Assembly (NCBI RefSeq): GCF_900095265.1
Contig: NZ_LT607672.1
Coordinates: 1-37,318 of the forward strand
Reading direction: 5' to 3'
DNA: 37,318 nucleotides
Source: Janthinobacterium sp. UMAB-56
Lineage (GTDB): Bacteria; Pseudomonadota; Gammaproteobacteria; Burkholderiales; Burkholderiaceae_D
Part shown: positions 25,660 to 35,375 of the stretch, in pieces
How positions within the stretch are numbered: position 1 is the first letter of the stretch
Layout: the number at the start of each line of letters is the position of its first letter
The notes under the pieces: generated by a model
Databases searched by the model: none
Told to the model about the DNA's origin: nothing
The model's input: the letters and a program-made list of their open reading frames with translations, nothing else
Position numbers and translations under genes: made by a program

Positions 25660-26126
25660 AAAATACTGTGATTTCCATCATCGTCATCGTCGCCAGCGCC
25701 CTGGCCACGGCCCAGGTGCTGCCGCCGGAGCGCACGGTCGCAGTGCCGGCACTGTCGCTGCGCATCGCGCCGCCCGCCCAGCCCCGCTACCTCAGCCGCG
25801 AAGACTTCCAGCCATATGTGGGCGAATACACCTTGGCCAATGGCCTGCGCCTGCGCCTGCGCCAGCACGGCGGCTTGCTGTACGCCAAGGTGGGCGACGG
25901 CGAGGAACACCGCATCGTCGCCGCCGCGCCCAACGTATTTGTCGCCCTCGACCGCAAGCTCAAGGTGCGCATCGACCGCCGCAGCGACGGCACGGTGACC
26001 GGGGAACTGGTGATGATGGTGCCGCCGCAGCGCGTGGCCGACGGCAGCATGCGGCTGGAACGAATGGCGGCGCCGCCGATCGCGGCCTGCAGGCGCGTTC
26101 CTGGGAAAAATAGTTGCGTGCTATGA
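25656..26126 (+). CDS. Exported protein of unknown function, paralogue B
   Basis: The 156-residue product is the second copy of the protein at 24031-24477. It has a signal peptide (MKNTVISIIVIVASALA, cut probably after ATA), ALSLRIAPPAQPRYLSREDF, VGEYTLANGLRLRLRQ, EHRIVAAAPNVFVALDRKLK and TGELVMMVPPQRVADGS. The last dozen residues (CRRVPGKNSCVL) have no counterpart in copy A and add two cysteines. Its ATG overlaps the LuxR stop codon by 4 bases, which implies translational coupling. The two copies clearly share ancestry but differ at many positions. The function is unknown; envelope location is predicted from the signal peptide. Confidence 0.85.
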   Translation: MKNTVISIIVIVASALATAQVLPPERTVAVPALSLRIAPPAQPRYLSREDFQPYVGEYTLANGLRLRLRQHGGLLYAKVGDGEEHRIVAAAPNVFVALDRKLKVRIDRRSDGTVTGELVMMVPPQRVADGSMRLERMAAPPIAACRRVPGKNSCVL

Positions 26127-26174
26127 TCGCCGCCTCCGGCGCGACGCCGCCGCAGCCATTCTCCATGGAGCACC

Positions 26175-26684
26175 ATGTCCCAGATTGAAAAGATTCCAGC
26201 CCGCCTGCTGCGCCTGCTGGCCTGGCCCTTGCTGGCCCTGGTCAGCGCCGCCTGCACCAGCACCACGCGCCATCCGGCCAGCGAACCCATGCAAGTCACC
26301 CTGCGCTTCACCTATGACGACGGCAAGCCGATGCGGCATGATAATTACCTGGCCCAGGCGCGCCAGGAAACGTATATCAAGCACTGCAGCAAGATAGGCA
26401 GCACCCGTGTCTGCGATGTCGGCTCGGATGCACTCTTCATGGGCGGCGATGCCCCGCTGGACGCCAACGGCGAAGTACGCGTCACCCTGCACTCGACCGG
26501 CCCCATCGGCAACCATCCGACCGACCTCTGCATCAAGGGCAAAGCCTACGTCTTTCATTCCGGCGACTGGAGACGCGGTCCGTTTCACCATGGCCAGGTG
26601 ATCGAGATCCGCTACAGGATCAGCGAAGTGAAAATGAAGTGCCCCTGGTCGTCGGCCACGCCGCCGTGGTGGGACAAGGATTAA
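26175..26684 (+). CDS. Lipoprotein of unknown function
   Basis: The 169-residue product has a lipoprotein signal peptide with lipobox VSAAC (lipidated Cys at about residue 27). The mature part looks like one small beta-rich domain: MQVTLRFTYDDGKPMRHDN near the start, ALFMGGDAPLDANGEVRVTL in the middle and HHGQVIEIRYRISE near the end. It carries four further cysteines (HCSK, VCDVG, LCIKG, KCPW), which may form disulfides in the periplasm. The strand order with DDGKP and DANGEVRVTL resembles an Ig-like carrier of a small exported domain. GGAG precedes the ATG. It lies 48 bases after the LuxR operon and converges on the TerB gene. I do not recognise the family. Confidence 0.8.
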   Translation: MSQIEKIPARLLRLLAWPLLALVSAACTSTTRHPASEPMQVTLRFTYDDGKPMRHDNYLAQARQETYIKHCSKIGSTRVCDVGSDALFMGGDAPLDANGEVRVTLHSTGPIGNHPTDLCIKGKAYVFHSGDWRRGPFHHGQVIEIRYRISEVKMKCPWSSATPPWWDKD

Positions 26685-26715
26685 GCTTGCCTGACGCGGG
26701 CGGCGGGCTAGTCAG

Positions 26716-27171
26716 TTACTGCAGCTCGAACTCCGCAGGATTCAAGCCCAGCTCGCGCGCAATCCTGCTGGCCACGCGGTGCTCGTTGGCGTCGAAATTG
26801 CCGTCCGACGAAGCGATGGCGATGATCATGCGCACCAGCAAGCGCGACGCCTCCACATTCGACTTCATCCTGCCCAGCGCCTGATAAGCCTTGGCTTCGC
26901 CGATATCCTTGTCGAACTCCAGCTGGCCGACATATTCCTGGAAAGCCTTGATCACGTCCGTGGTGCTAAACACGGATAGCGCATCATTGCTTTCAATAAA
27001 CTTCACCATCTTCTGCTTCTCTTCCGCACTCACACTGCCGTCCGCCATGGCGATCAAGGCCGAGCCCGCCATCGCAGCATTCAGGAAATCCTTGTTCTTG
27101 TACTTCAAGGCTTCCGTTTTCAGTTCGCTGGCTTTGGTCTTCAGTTTGGACAAAAAGGAATCGAAACTCAT
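26716..27171 (-). CDS. terB: TerB-domain (tellurite resistance/Co-chaperone-like) protein
   Basis: The 151-residue helical protein matches the TerB family: two repeats each with an acidic metal-binding loop, ALIAMADGSVSAEEKQKM and IAIASSDGNFDANEHRVASR, joined by helices. TerB proteins bind divalent metal at the cytoplasmic side of the membrane and belong to Ter-type stress complexes linked to tellurite, phage and colicin resistance. The ATG at 27171 follows GGAGGT; the longer open frame upstream is non-coding in character. The gene stands alone without terC, terD or terE, and lies about 3.5 kb from a TerY-like vWA gene. A promoter is likely at 27292-27320. Confidence 0.9.
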   Translation of the reverse strand: MSFDSFLSKLKTKASELKTEALKYKNKDFLNAAMAGSALIAMADGSVSAEEKQKMVKFIESNDALSVFSTTDVIKAFQEYVGQLEFDKDIGEAKAYQALGRMKSNVEASRLLVRMIIAIASSDGNFDANEHRVASRIARELGLNPAEFELQ

Positions 27172-27291
27172 GGCGTACCTCCGGGTTGGTCGTTCATCAG
27201 TGCGGCAAGACACACCGCCATGTGCGGTACTTGAGGGTGCAAGCTTGAAATACAAGCAATGAAACCACGCCATACGCTCACTGGCGGCATT

Positions 27292-27320
27292 TATCTATTC
27301 AGTCAACTCCACACAAACAA
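27292..27320 (-). promoter_or_regulatory. Candidate promoter of the terB-like gene
   Basis: On the minus strand TTGTTT (27320-27315) and TAGATA (27297-27292) are spaced by exactly 17 bases, within an AT-rich tract. This would give a leader of roughly 115 bases before the terB-like start codon. Confidence 0.5.
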
Positions 27321-27419
27321 CCACAAAACCCCAATCACATAAAATTATCTTCTTTGCAGTTGAAAAATAAGTAACTTCATGGCAGCATGGAATGATATTT
27401 TCTCTACTGCAAGGTTGTG

Positions 27420-28241
27420 ATGGATAAGCAATTGCTGTTGATTTGCGCACTGACGTTCATCATCCATATCATCGGCACCCTCGCCTACTCCGTGCGTATC
27501 GCCGGCATCCGCACGCGACGCATCGCCGTGTCGCTGGCCCTGTTCAGCATCCTCATGCTGCTATCGCGCACTTCGAACTCGTTTTTAGGCCCATTCCTCG
27601 CCAAGCGCGTGGAAACAGGCATAGACCAGCATGTTGCGGCCAGCACCCTGCTGCTCGACTTCCGCTGGCTGCTGTTCTCCGCCAGCCTGGCCACAATTAT
27701 TGGCGCGATACTGATCCCCACCTTCCAGCGCGCCTTCTACCGCGCCGTCGAACACTTCCAGGTGCACCGCTCCGTGCCCAAACTGCTGCTGCACGCCGTC
27801 TTCAAGGGCGGCTTGTCCTACCTGAAGACCTCCGCCAGCCTGCCCAGACCAGCCAACGTCACGGGCCTGCGCCAGAAATCCGGCGTCTCCGTCTCCATGA
27901 CGGCCATGAACGTCATCGCCACAGCCCTGTGGACGGTGGGCGCATCATTGTCCACCTTACACCGCGGCCCTGTATGCCGGCGTGCTGGACCCCAGCGTGC
28001 GCGTCACCTCCAGCACGCTTTCATCGATCATCAACGGCGGCGCCACCATCATGATGGCCGTCTTCATCGGCACGTGGTGTCGGGCATGACGGATGACGTC
28101 ATCGAAGGCAAGATCGAAGAATCGCAATTCCGGCGCGCAGTGGTGTGGCTGGTAGGAAGCAGATTGGCGGGAACGCTGATTGCGCAGTTTTTGCTGGTGC
28201 CGTCGGCGGTGGTGATTGTGGGGGTGGCGAAGGGGTTGTAA
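27420..28241 (+). CDS. amj: Amj-family lipid II flippase with two compensating frameshifts
   Basis: The open frame gives 273 residues, the usual length for Amj (formerly YdaH/DUF2837), which flips lipid II across the membrane as an alternative to MurJ. The N-terminal helices (LLICALTFIIHIIGTLAYSV, RTSNSFLGPFLAKRVE) and the C-terminal MTDDVIEGKIEESQFRRAVV match the family. Between about 27945 and 28072, however, the frame reads a Arg/His-rich nonsense stretch, while the +1 frame there reads proper Amj sequence (YAGVLDPSVRVTSS, LSSIINGGATIMMAVF). Two small indels thus cancel each other. This is either assembly error or a real lesion that removes one membrane segment. The ATG follows AAGG. The reverse transcriptase gene begins 63 bases downstream. 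Confidence 0.85.
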   Translation: MDKQLLLICALTFIIHIIGTLAYSVRIAGIRTRRIAVSLALFSILMLLSRTSNSFLGPFLAKRVETGIDQHVAASTLLLDFRWLLFSASLATIIGAILIPTFQRAFYRAVEHFQVHRSVPKLLLHAVFKGGLSYLKTSASLPRPANVTGLRQKSGVSVSMTAMNVIATALWTVGASLSTLHRGPVCRRAGPQRARHLQHAFIDHQRRRHHHDGRLHRHVVSGMTDDVIEGKIEESQFRRAVVWLVGSRLAGTLIAQFLLVPSAVVIVGVAKGL

Positions 28242-28304
28242 GTGACTCATGTGACAACACAAACAAAATTAGAGATAAAGCGCAATAGCAAAAAAGGTTT
28301 AATT

Positions 28305-29957
28305 ATGGACATAAATTCGGCCATTACATTGGCAATAGAGAATGTAAAAAAAGATGGCCTTACCGATGTGGACGTTTTTGCGCTCCCATTTGAACTTTCA
28401 ATGATTAAGGATGACGTTCAGATAAAAATAGCACAAGCAATCAAAGACTGCCTTAATCAGAATTCAATAAAATCCCTAAGAGTATCGCCAATAAGCCACA
28501 TATTATTTCCAAAGAAAGAACTTTTCGATTTCAGAAAATGCGCGCACATTCAACCATTAGATGAAATGAAGTATCTTTCTTTAGTCCTGCAATTAGCACC
28601 AAAAATTGAGACAATGAGAATAAAGAAGGAAAATAAGTATATTTTCTCTTATAGGTTTCATCCGGAAAAAGGAATATTGTTTGATCAAAATTACAATTAC
28701 ACGTCTTTTAGAGAGCACGTTTCAAGAAAATCAAAAAATAAAGAAGTAAACGTCGTTGTCTCTTGCGATATATCAAATTTCTATGACCGACTAAACTTGC
28801 ATCGCCTTGAATCAATATTAGCATCACTACCAAATACGGATAAAAAGGTAGTAGCGCAAATAAATGAACTATTGCTCTTTTGGTCAAATAGAGATTCCTA
28901 TGGATTACCGGTTGGCTCAAATGCCAGTCGAATTCTAGCGGAAGCATCATTGATTGAGGTTGATAACTACCTAATTTCAAAGAAAATTGATTTTTGTCGT
29001 TTTGTTGACGACTATCGCTTTTTTGCCAGCAATGCTGCCACTGCGCATCATTGGTTATCATTGCTGGTAGATCGGCTTAGCAAAGAGGGCTTTTTCATAA
29101 ATACAAGCAAGACAGAAATAAAAGACGTGTCACAGATAAATCACGAGGTAGATTTGACTCCTGCAAGAGTAGAAATGAAACTTCTCGCATTTTCAGCAGA
29201 AACAATAAATCCAACAAATTTAGAAGAGGACACAAATCAAGACAAGAAAAATATCTCAAAAATAATTAGAGGATATTCTGGATTGATACCGACAAAATTT
29301 AGGAAACTAACAGAAAATGAAAAGAGAAAACTCCGATTTTTCAATATCGAAAAGTCACTGGAAGAAATAAAAAGTTCCGTTATGATAGAGCCGAAAAAAT
29401 TCATTCAGCTAATAAAAGCCAGCATAGCGAAAGAAAATTTTTCCACACTAACCGAACTAGTATCGATACTAAATAAATTTCCACAATTCTTACCGTATAC
29501 TCTTGATGCGATAAAGAAAAATGAAACTGAGATATCAGATAATGACGTTCTCGAAATTTCAGAAAAACTCAAAAAATGGCTTGTCGAATGGAATTCTTCT
29601 GAATTTATTTTAGTTTATATAGTTCGTTTTTTTGGGCAAGGAAAATTTACCAATAAAACTATACTTTTTGAATACTTTAGATCACTCCGCAGAAATGAAG
29701 GAAGCTATATTGGTCGCGCTGTACTTGAACAACTAGAGCCACTTGTTAATAGAGGGGAAGTTCTTGAAATCAGGGACTACTATTCTCGTGCTGATTTATG
29801 GGAAAAAAGACAAATAGCAAGAATGGTTGATATCCATATTACAGACGGTGAAAAGCGTCCTTTCTTCAAAAACATATTATCTCTAGAAGATGATATTTTT
29901 CTAAATAATATTTTAAACTGTTTTTCACAGAAAAGACAAAATACAATCTCAGAATAA
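28305..29957 (+). CDS. Reverse transcriptase of the Abi/UG (DRT) type, putative anti-phage
   Basis: The 550-residue protein (ATG 28305, weak AAAGG upstream) contains a reverse transcriptase palm: motif A CDISNFYDRL with Asp155, motif B GLPVGSNASRILAEA (about 200-214), motif C FVDD with Asp235-Asp236, and motif D GFFINTSKTEI (262-272). No intron maturase, HNH or msr-msd region is found. The C-terminal 250 residues are helical and repeat-like (KFPQFLPYTLDAIKK, SRADLWEKRQIARMV), as in Abi- and UG-class RTs that act in phage defence. The gene is about 30% GC against about 63% around it, so it was acquired. The exact DRT class cannot be fixed without a tree. Confidence 0.88.
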   Translation: MDINSAITLAIENVKKDGLTDVDVFALPFELSMIKDDVQIKIAQAIKDCLNQNSIKSLRVSPISHILFPKKELFDFRKCAHIQPLDEMKYLSLVLQLAPKIETMRIKKENKYIFSYRFHPEKGILFDQNYNYTSFREHVSRKSKNKEVNVVVSCDISNFYDRLNLHRLESILASLPNTDKKVVAQINELLLFWSNRDSYGLPVGSNASRILAEASLIEVDNYLISKKIDFCRFVDDYRFFASNAATAHHWLSLLVDRLSKEGFFINTSKTEIKDVSQINHEVDLTPARVEMKLLAFSAETINPTNLEEDTNQDKKNISKIIRGYSGLIPTKFRKLTENEKRKLRFFNIEKSLEEIKSSVMIEPKKFIQLIKASIAKENFSTLTELVSILNKFPQFLPYTLDAIKKNETEISDNDVLEISEKLKKWLVEWNSSEFILVYIVRFFGQGKFTNKTILFEYFRSLRRNEGSYIGRAVLEQLEPLVNRGEVLEIRDYYSRADLWEKRQIARMVDIHITDGEKRPFFKNILSLEDDIFLNNILNCFSQKRQNTISE

Positions 29958-29985
29958 AATTCTCACCCGGCCACCAATTTCATCT

Positions 29986-30015
29986 AAAAAAAAGCCGCTG
30001 TCTCCCGACAGCGGC
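29986..30015 (-). terminator. Rho-independent terminator of purL (may also stop the RT transcript)
   Basis: A perfect 9-bp stem GCCGCTGTC/GACAGCGGC with a 4-base loop (29994-30015) is followed on the minus strand by eight U's (A's at 29986-29993). It lies about 65 bases past the purL stop codon. On the plus strand the tail is only TTTCTC, so termination there would be weaker. Confidence 0.93.
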
Positions 30016-30079
30016 TTTCTCATTCCTACCCCAGCAGCAGCGTCCTGAACCACGACGCCGCGCCGCAAACAACTCTGAA

Positions 30080-33000
30080 TTAACCCACAAACTTCCGTGC
30101 ATTCCTGAACATGCGCATCCACGGCGAATCCTCGCCCCATGCTTCAGGGTGGTACGACTGCTGCACCGAGCGGAACACGCGCTCCGCGTGCGGCATCAGT
30201 ACCGTGAAGCGGCCGTCTGGCGTGGTGACGGAAGTGATGCCTTCCGGCGAGCCGTTCGGGTTGTACGGGTAAGCTTCGGTGGCGGCACCCTTGTTGTCGA
30301 CGAAGCGCATGGCTTTGCTGACCTGGGTGATGTCGCCCGTTTGCGAGAAGTCGGCGTAGCCTTCGCCGTGGGCGATGGCGATGCCGGCTTGCGTGCCGGC
30401 CATGCCGTTGAAGAAGATCGATGGGGAGTCCATCACTTCGACCATGGCAAAGCGGCCTTCGAATTTCTCCGACTTGTTGCGCGTGAACTTGGGCCAGGCG
30501 TGGGCGCCGGGGATGATGGATTTCAGATTGCTCATCATCTGGCAGCCGTTGCAGATACCCAGACCAAAACTGTCCGTGCGGTTGAAGAAGCGCGCGAACT
30601 GTTCCGCCAGGCTGGCGTTGAACAAAATCGTTTTCGCCCAGCCTTCGCCTGCGCCCAGCACGTCGCCGTAGGAGAAGCCGCCCACGGCGATGACGCCCTG
30701 GAAGTCGTCCAGCTTGACGCGGCCGGCAATCAGGTCGCTCATGTGCACGTCGACAGCGGTGAAGCCTGCCTGGTGCATCACGTACGCCGTTTCGATGTGC
30801 GAGTTGACGCCCTGCTCGCGCAGGATGGCGACACGCGGACGCACGCCGGTGGCAATGAACGGCGCAGCGACGTTCTCGTTCTGGTCGAAGGTGACGATAG
30901 GCGACATGCCCGGGTCTTGCACGTCCAGCAGGCGGTCGTATTCGGCGTCGGCGCAGGCAGGATTATCGCGCAGGCGGGCGATGCGCCAGCTCGTTTCGCT
31001 CCACAGGCGATGCAGCTCCGCGCGCGGCTGGGTGTAAATCAGCTTGGCGTCGCGCGTGAATTCGATCACGTCGCGGTCGTTCAATTTGCCGATGATATGG
31101 CTGCAGGCGCCCAGATTGAAGGTGCGCAGCACGTCCATGACGAGCGATTTTTCTTCCGCGCGCACCTGGATGACGGCGCCCAGCTCTTCGCTGAACAAGG
31201 CGCGCAGGGTCAGTTCGTTGCGGCGTTCCGCTACCTGGCCGGTCCAGTTCTTGGCGTCCCCCCAGTCGCTGGAGTGCTCGCCTTCCATGGTCAGCATGTC
31301 CAGGTTGACGGACATGCCCGTGTGGCCGGCGAAGGCCATTTCCGTCAGGGTGGCGTACAGGCCGCCGTCCGAACGGTCATGGTAGGCCAGCAGCTTGTCG
31401 TCGCTGTTCAATTTCTGGATGGCGGCGAAGAAGCCTTTCAAGTCTTCCGCGCTGTCCACGTCCGGCGTTTCATTGCCCAATTGGCCCATGACTTGCGCCA
31501 GCGCCGAGGCGCCCAAGCGGTTCTTGCCGCGGCCCAGGTCGATCAAGATCAAGGACGTGTCGCCCTTGTCCGTTTTCAGCTGCGGCGTGAGCGACTTGCG
31601 CACGTCCGTGACTGGCGCGAACGAGGATACAATCAGCGACACTGGCGACGTGACCGATTTCGCCGCGCCCGTGCTCTCGTCTTTCCACGTCGTGCGCATC
31701 GACAGCGAATCCTTGCCGACGGGGATGCTGATGCCCAGCGCCGGGCACAGGTCCATGCCGACGGCTTTGACCGTGTCGTACAGGGCTGCGTCCTGGCCAG
31801 GCTGGCCGCAGGCGGCCATCCAGTTGGCGGACAGCTTGATGTCGGAAATGTCGCTAATGGCTGCGGCGGCGATGTTGGTGACGGCTTCGCCCACGGCCAT
31901 GCGGCCCGAGGCGGCGGCGTCGATGACGGCCAGCGGCGTGCGTTCGCCCATGGCCATCGCTTCACCCAGGTAGCCTTCAAAGCTCATGGTGGTGACGGCG
32001 CAATCGGCCACCGGCACTTGCCATGGTCCTACCATCTGGTCGCGCACGGTCATGCCGCCCACGCTGCGGTCGCCGATGGTGATGAGGAAGGATTTGTCGG
32101 CCACGGTCGGCAGCAGCAGCACTTTTTGCGCTACGTCCTTCAAGTCCATGCCCGTCAGATCGATGGCAGGGAAATCGTTGGCCACGTGGACCACGTCGCG
32201 CTGCATTTTCGGCGGCTTGCCCAGCAAGACGTCCATCGGCATATCGACCGGCTCATTACCCAGTTCCGGGTCGATCAGTTTCAGTTGACGCTCTTCGGTG
32301 GCCACGCCCACGGCGGCGAACAAACAGCGTTCGCGTTCGCACATGGCTTTGAACAGGGGCAGGCTTTCCGGCGCGATGGCGAGGACGTAACGTTCCTGCG
32401 ACTCATTGCTCCAGATTTCCTTCGGCGCCATGCCCGATTCTTCCAGCGGTACCTTGCGCAGGTCGAAAATCGCGCCGCGCTTGGCGTCGTTGGTGATTTC
32501 CGGGAACGCGTTCGACAAGCCGCCCGCACCCACGTCGTGGATGGAAATGATCGGATTGTCTGCACCCATTTGCCAGCAGGCGTTGATGACTTCCTGGGCG
32601 CGGCGTTCCATTTCCGGATTGCCGCGCTGGACGGAATCGAAGTCCAGGTCGGCCGTGTTGCTGCCGGTGGTCATCGACGAGGCGGCGCTGCCGCCCATGC
32701 CGATACGCATGCCCGGGCCACCCAGCTGCACCAGCAGGCTGCCAACGGGGATATCGTTCTTGTGCGTGTGCTGCGCCGAGATATTGCCGATGCCGCCAGC
32801 GATCATGATCGGCTTGTGATAGCCAAATACGGCGTCTTTGTCTGCGCCGACGTTCTGTTCATACGTGCGGAAGTAGCCGCCCAATACAGGACGGCCGAAT
32901 TCGTTCGAGAACGCGGCGCCGCCCAGCGGGCCTTCGAGCATGATTTGCAGCGGCGAAGCGATGCGCTCCGGTTTGCCGTATTGATCGGCGTCAGTACGGC

Positions 33001-34117
33001 CAGCCAGCGGCGCCGTCACGGAAGCGGCCGTTTCCCAGCTGCGTACGGCGTCCGGCAGCGACAAATTCGACACGGTGAAACCGGTCAGGCCAGCCTTCGG
33101 CTTGGCGCCGCGGCCCGTTGCGCCTTCGTCGCGGATCTCGCCGCCCGCGCCCGTGGAGGCGCCGGGGAATGGGGAAATGGCCGTCGGGTGGTTATGCGTT
33201 TCCACCTTCATCAGGGTGTGCGTCAGTTCCGTGGTTGCCGCATATTCGTGGCTGGCGCCGCGCGGGTAGAAGCGCGAGACCGTCGCGCCTTCCATGATCG
33301 AGGAATTGTCGCTGTAGGCGACGACGGTGCCCTTCGGCTGCAGTTCGTGCGTGTTCTTGATCATGCCGAACAGCGACTTGGTCTGCGCCACGCCGTCGAT
33401 GGTCCAGTCGGCGTTGAAGATCTTGTGGCGGCAATGCTCGCTGTTTGCCTGCGCGAACATCATCAGTTCCACGTCCGTCGGATTGCGGCCGGCCTTGGTG
33501 AAGGCGGCGTCCAGGTAGTCGATTTCGTCTTCCGACATCGCCAGGCCCAGTTCCGTGTTCGCCGTTTCCAGTGCGCGCTTGCCCTGCCCCAGCAAGTCGA
33601 TCGATTCGAGCGGGCGCGCTTCGAGCGTGCGGAACAGGTCCTTGGCGTCGTCTGCGCTGCGCAGCACGGATTCCGTCATGCGGTCGTGCAGCAGGTCGGC
33701 CACGGCCTGCACCTGCTCGTACGACAATTTGCCGGCGCCAATGGCGCTGCCCAGGATGCCCGATTTCAGGTTGATGCGGAAAGCGATGCCGCGTTCGACG
33801 CGCTTGATGTGCGCCATGCCGCAGTTATGCGCGATGTCGGTGGCTTTCGAGGCCCACGGCGAGATCGTGCCGAAACGGGGGATGACGAAGAATTCTTCGG
33901 CAGCGCCTTCCGTATTGTCAGCGTGGGCCGGCTCGCCGTATGTCAGCAAGGCGCCAAGGCGCGTGCTGTCGTCGTCGGTGAGAGGCGCGCTGGCATCGAT
34001 GAAATGGACATACCGTGCTTGTACGGCGACGATCGCAGGCGAGACGGCTTGCAGTTGGCTTAACAGACGGTGGCTACGGAAAACGGACAGGGCATTGGAA
34101 CCCGGCAGTATCAACAT
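30080..34117 (-). CDS. purL: Phosphoribosylformylglycinamidine synthase (FGAM synthase, large type)
   Basis: The 1345-residue enzyme uses glutamine and ATP to turn FGAR into FGAM in purine synthesis. It has the full large-PurL plan: PurS-like N-terminal domain ([18 protein letters not shown]), two AIRS/PurM-like halves with the ATP-binding and substrate motifs ([74 protein letters not shown]) and a C-terminal class I amidotransferase with Cys in [10 protein letters not shown] and His/Glu in [10 protein letters not shown]. The start at 34117 ([10 protein letters not shown]) fits relatives; the extra 29 residues upstream do not look coding. No good Shine-Dalgarno sequence was found. Complete and intact. 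Confidence 0.97.
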   Translation of the reverse strand: MLILPGSNALSVFRSHRLLSQLQAVSPAIVAVQARYVHFIDASAPLTDDDSTRLGALLTYGEPAHADNTEGAAEEFFVIPRFGTISPWASKATDIAHNCGMAHIKRVERGIAFRINLKSGILGSAIGAGKLSYEQVQAVADLLHDRMTESVLRSADDAKDLFRTLEARPLESIDLLGQGKRALETANTELGLAMSEDEIDYLDAAFTKAGRNPTDVELMMFAQANSEHCRHKIFNADWTIDGVAQTKSLFGMIKNTHELQPKGTVVAYSDNSSIMEGATVSRFYPRGASHEYAATTELTHTLMKVETHNHPTAISPFPGASTGAGGEIRDEGATGRGAKPKAGLTGFTVSNLSLPDAVRSWETAASVTAPLAGRTDADQYGKPERIASPLQIMLEGPLGGAAFSNEFGRPVLGGYFRTYEQNVGADKDAVFGYHKPIMIAGGIGNISAQHTHKNDIPVGSLLVQLGGPGMRIGMGGSAASSMTTGSNTADLDFDSVQRGNPEMERRAQEVINACWQMGADNPIISIHDVGAGGLSNAFPEITNDAKRGAIFDLRKVPLEESGMAPKEIWSNESQERYVLAIAPESLPLFKAMCERERCLFAAVGVATEERQLKLIDPELGNEPVDMPMDVLLGKPPKMQRDVVHVANDFPAIDLTGMDLKDVAQKVLLLPTVADKSFLITIGDRSVGGMTVRDQMVGPWQVPVADCAVTTMSFEGYLGEAMAMGERTPLAVIDAAASGRMAVGEAVTNIAAAAISDISDIKLSANWMAACGQPGQDAALYDTVKAVGMDLCPALGISIPVGKDSLSMRTTWKDESTGAAKSVTSPVSLIVSSFAPVTDVRKSLTPQLKTDKGDTSLILIDLGRGKNRLGASALAQVMGQLGNETPDVDSAEDLKGFFAAIQKLNSDDKLLAYHDRSDGGLYATLTEMAFAGHTGMSVNLDMLTMEGEHSSDWGDAKNWTGQVAERRNELTLRALFSEELGAVIQVRAEEKSLVMDVLRTFNLGACSHIIGKLNDRDVIEFTRDAKLIYTQPRAELHRLWSETSWRIARLRDNPACADAEYDRLLDVQDPGMSPIVTFDQNENVAAPFIATGVRPRVAILREQGVNSHIETAYVMHQAGFTAVDVHMSDLIAGRVKLDDFQGVIAVGGFSYGDVLGAGEGWAKTILFNASLAEQFARFFNRTDSFGLGICNGCQMMSNLKSIIPGAHAWPKFTRNKSEKFEGRFAMVEVMDSPSIFFNGMAGTQAGIAIAHGEGYADFSQTGDITQVSKAMRFVDNKGAATEAYPYNPNGSPEGITSVTTPDGRFTVLMPHAERVFRSVQQSYHPEAWGEDSPWMRMFRNARKFVG

Positions 34118-34310
34118 GATTGGAAGGTGGTTGATGCAGCGTGGCTGCGGGTTAAAGGTAGGTATGACAATATCTTTCGTACGGCAAATTTCCTTTGCGC
34201 GCATTATACCCGTTTTACCCCTGCCTTATGACCGGAACTTGGGGCTTTGCCGCCCTTTTGCCCCGCAAAGCGGCCATTTTTGACACGACAACAACACCCT
34301 CAGCCAGGCG

Positions 34311-35375
34311 TCAGGCGATCACATAGCGATTCTTGCCCTGGCGCTTGGCCAGGTACAGCGCCTCGTCGGCAAGCCGGTAGCTGTGGCCCAGCTCCTTGCC
34401 CCGGTCCAGTTCGGCCACGCCGACGCTGATCGACACGAACTGCGCGGCATGGAAAGCCTGGCTGACGGCGGCGACCAGGGCAGCGGCAAAGTCACCCGCA
34501 TCCGCGCGGCTGCCCGCATAGACGACGCCGAATTCCTCGCCGCCAAGGCGTCCGCACAGATGGCCTTGCGCCTTTTCGGCGATGATGGAGGCCGTTCGCA
34601 CCAACACCTCGTCGCCCGCATCGTGGCCCTGCTGGTCGTTGATGATCTTGAAATCGTCGATATCAATCATCAGGAAATGCAACATGCCGCCATGGGCTGA
34701 ACCATGCATCTGCTGGGCGCGCTGCGTGAACATGCGGCGGTTGTTCAAACCAGTCAGGCCATCCTGGAAAGCGAGCCGCGTCAATTCCACTTTGGAGTGA
34801 TAGTTACGCAAACGAAGTAAGCTGAAGCTGACATTCAGCGCCAGTCCGAACAGCACGCTGACGGCGATCATCAACGGCACCCAGGACTGGTCGGGCAATC
34901 CCGCATTGACGGGATACAGGCCGTGGCCCACGTTCCACCAGACACCGGCCACCACGGCCAGGTAACTGATGCCGCCATTGAAGATGGAGGCGATGGCCAG
35001 GGTCATGAAGACGCCCACGGGCAAGACCCAGAAGCTGGCGTGTTGCACGGCGTCGGCCATGGTGCGCAGTCCAAACGTCAGGGCCAGCACGGCACAGGCG
35101 CCGGAAATGGTCAGCACGCGCAAGGTGGTGCAGCGGTAGCGCACCAGCACGCTGGCCAGCATGCCCAGCAGCGCCAGCACGGCGTGCGTCAGGTTCGGAT
35201 GGTAGGGCTCGGGCATCAGCAGCCAGGTCAGGCTGTACGCGATGATGCCCAGCAATTGCGTGACCAGGCCGACACGGTGCAATTCCGCAAAATAGGTATG
35301 CTGCTGTTCGCTGTTGCCGCCAAACGCGAGGGGAACGGCAACGCGCCGCAAAGTAGACAGATCAGTTACGCGCAT
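34311..35375 (-). CDS. Membrane-bound diguanylate cyclase (GGDEF)
   Basis: From the ATG at 35375 the product has 354 residues. Five to six membrane helices (for example LLGIIAYSLTWLLM, VLALLGMLASVLV, FWVLPVGVFMTLAIASIF) precede a GGDEF domain with DGLTGLNNRRMF, MIDIDDFKIINDQQGHDAGD and the catalytic RLGGEEFGVV. The ending DEALYLAKRQGKNRY is typical. It should make cyclic di-GMP. The RxxD inhibitory site, five residues before GGEEF, is absent (the sequence there is AQGH), so no product inhibition is expected. The true start is uncertain: in-frame ATGs at 35468 and 35609 are possible, but the sequence between them reads as unlikely protein. It is divergent from the TPR response regulator gene. 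Confidence 0.9.
   Translation of the reverse strand: MRVTDLSTLRRVAVPLAFGGNSEQQHTYFAELHRVGLVTQLLGIIAYSLTWLLMPEPYHPNLTHAVLALLGMLASVLVRYRCTTLRVLTISGACAVLALTFGLRTMADAVQHASFWVLPVGVFMTLAIASIFNGGISYLAVVAGVWWNVGHGLYPVNAGLPDQSWVPLMIAVSVLFGLALNVSFSLLRLRNYHSKVELTRLAFQDGLTGLNNRRMFTQRAQQMHGSAHGGMLHFLMIDIDDFKIINDQQGHDAGDEVLVRTASIIAEKAQGHLCGRLGGEEFGVVYAGSRADAGDFAAALVAAVSQAFHAAQFVSISVGVAELDRGKELGHSYRLADEALYLAKRQGKNRYVIA

Noticed and set aside
28242..29957. Retron or group II intron as the identity of the RT islet
   Set aside because: Only 63 bases lie upstream, too few for an msr-msd RNA of usual form, and the protein lacks maturase (X) and HNH domains and intron RNA flanks.
30149..34063. Very long open frame (1304 codons) on the plus strand opposite purL
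   Set aside because: It is an antisense shadow produced by high GC at third codon positions of purL. The translation is rich in His, Arg and Gln, with no domain, and there is no ribosome site.
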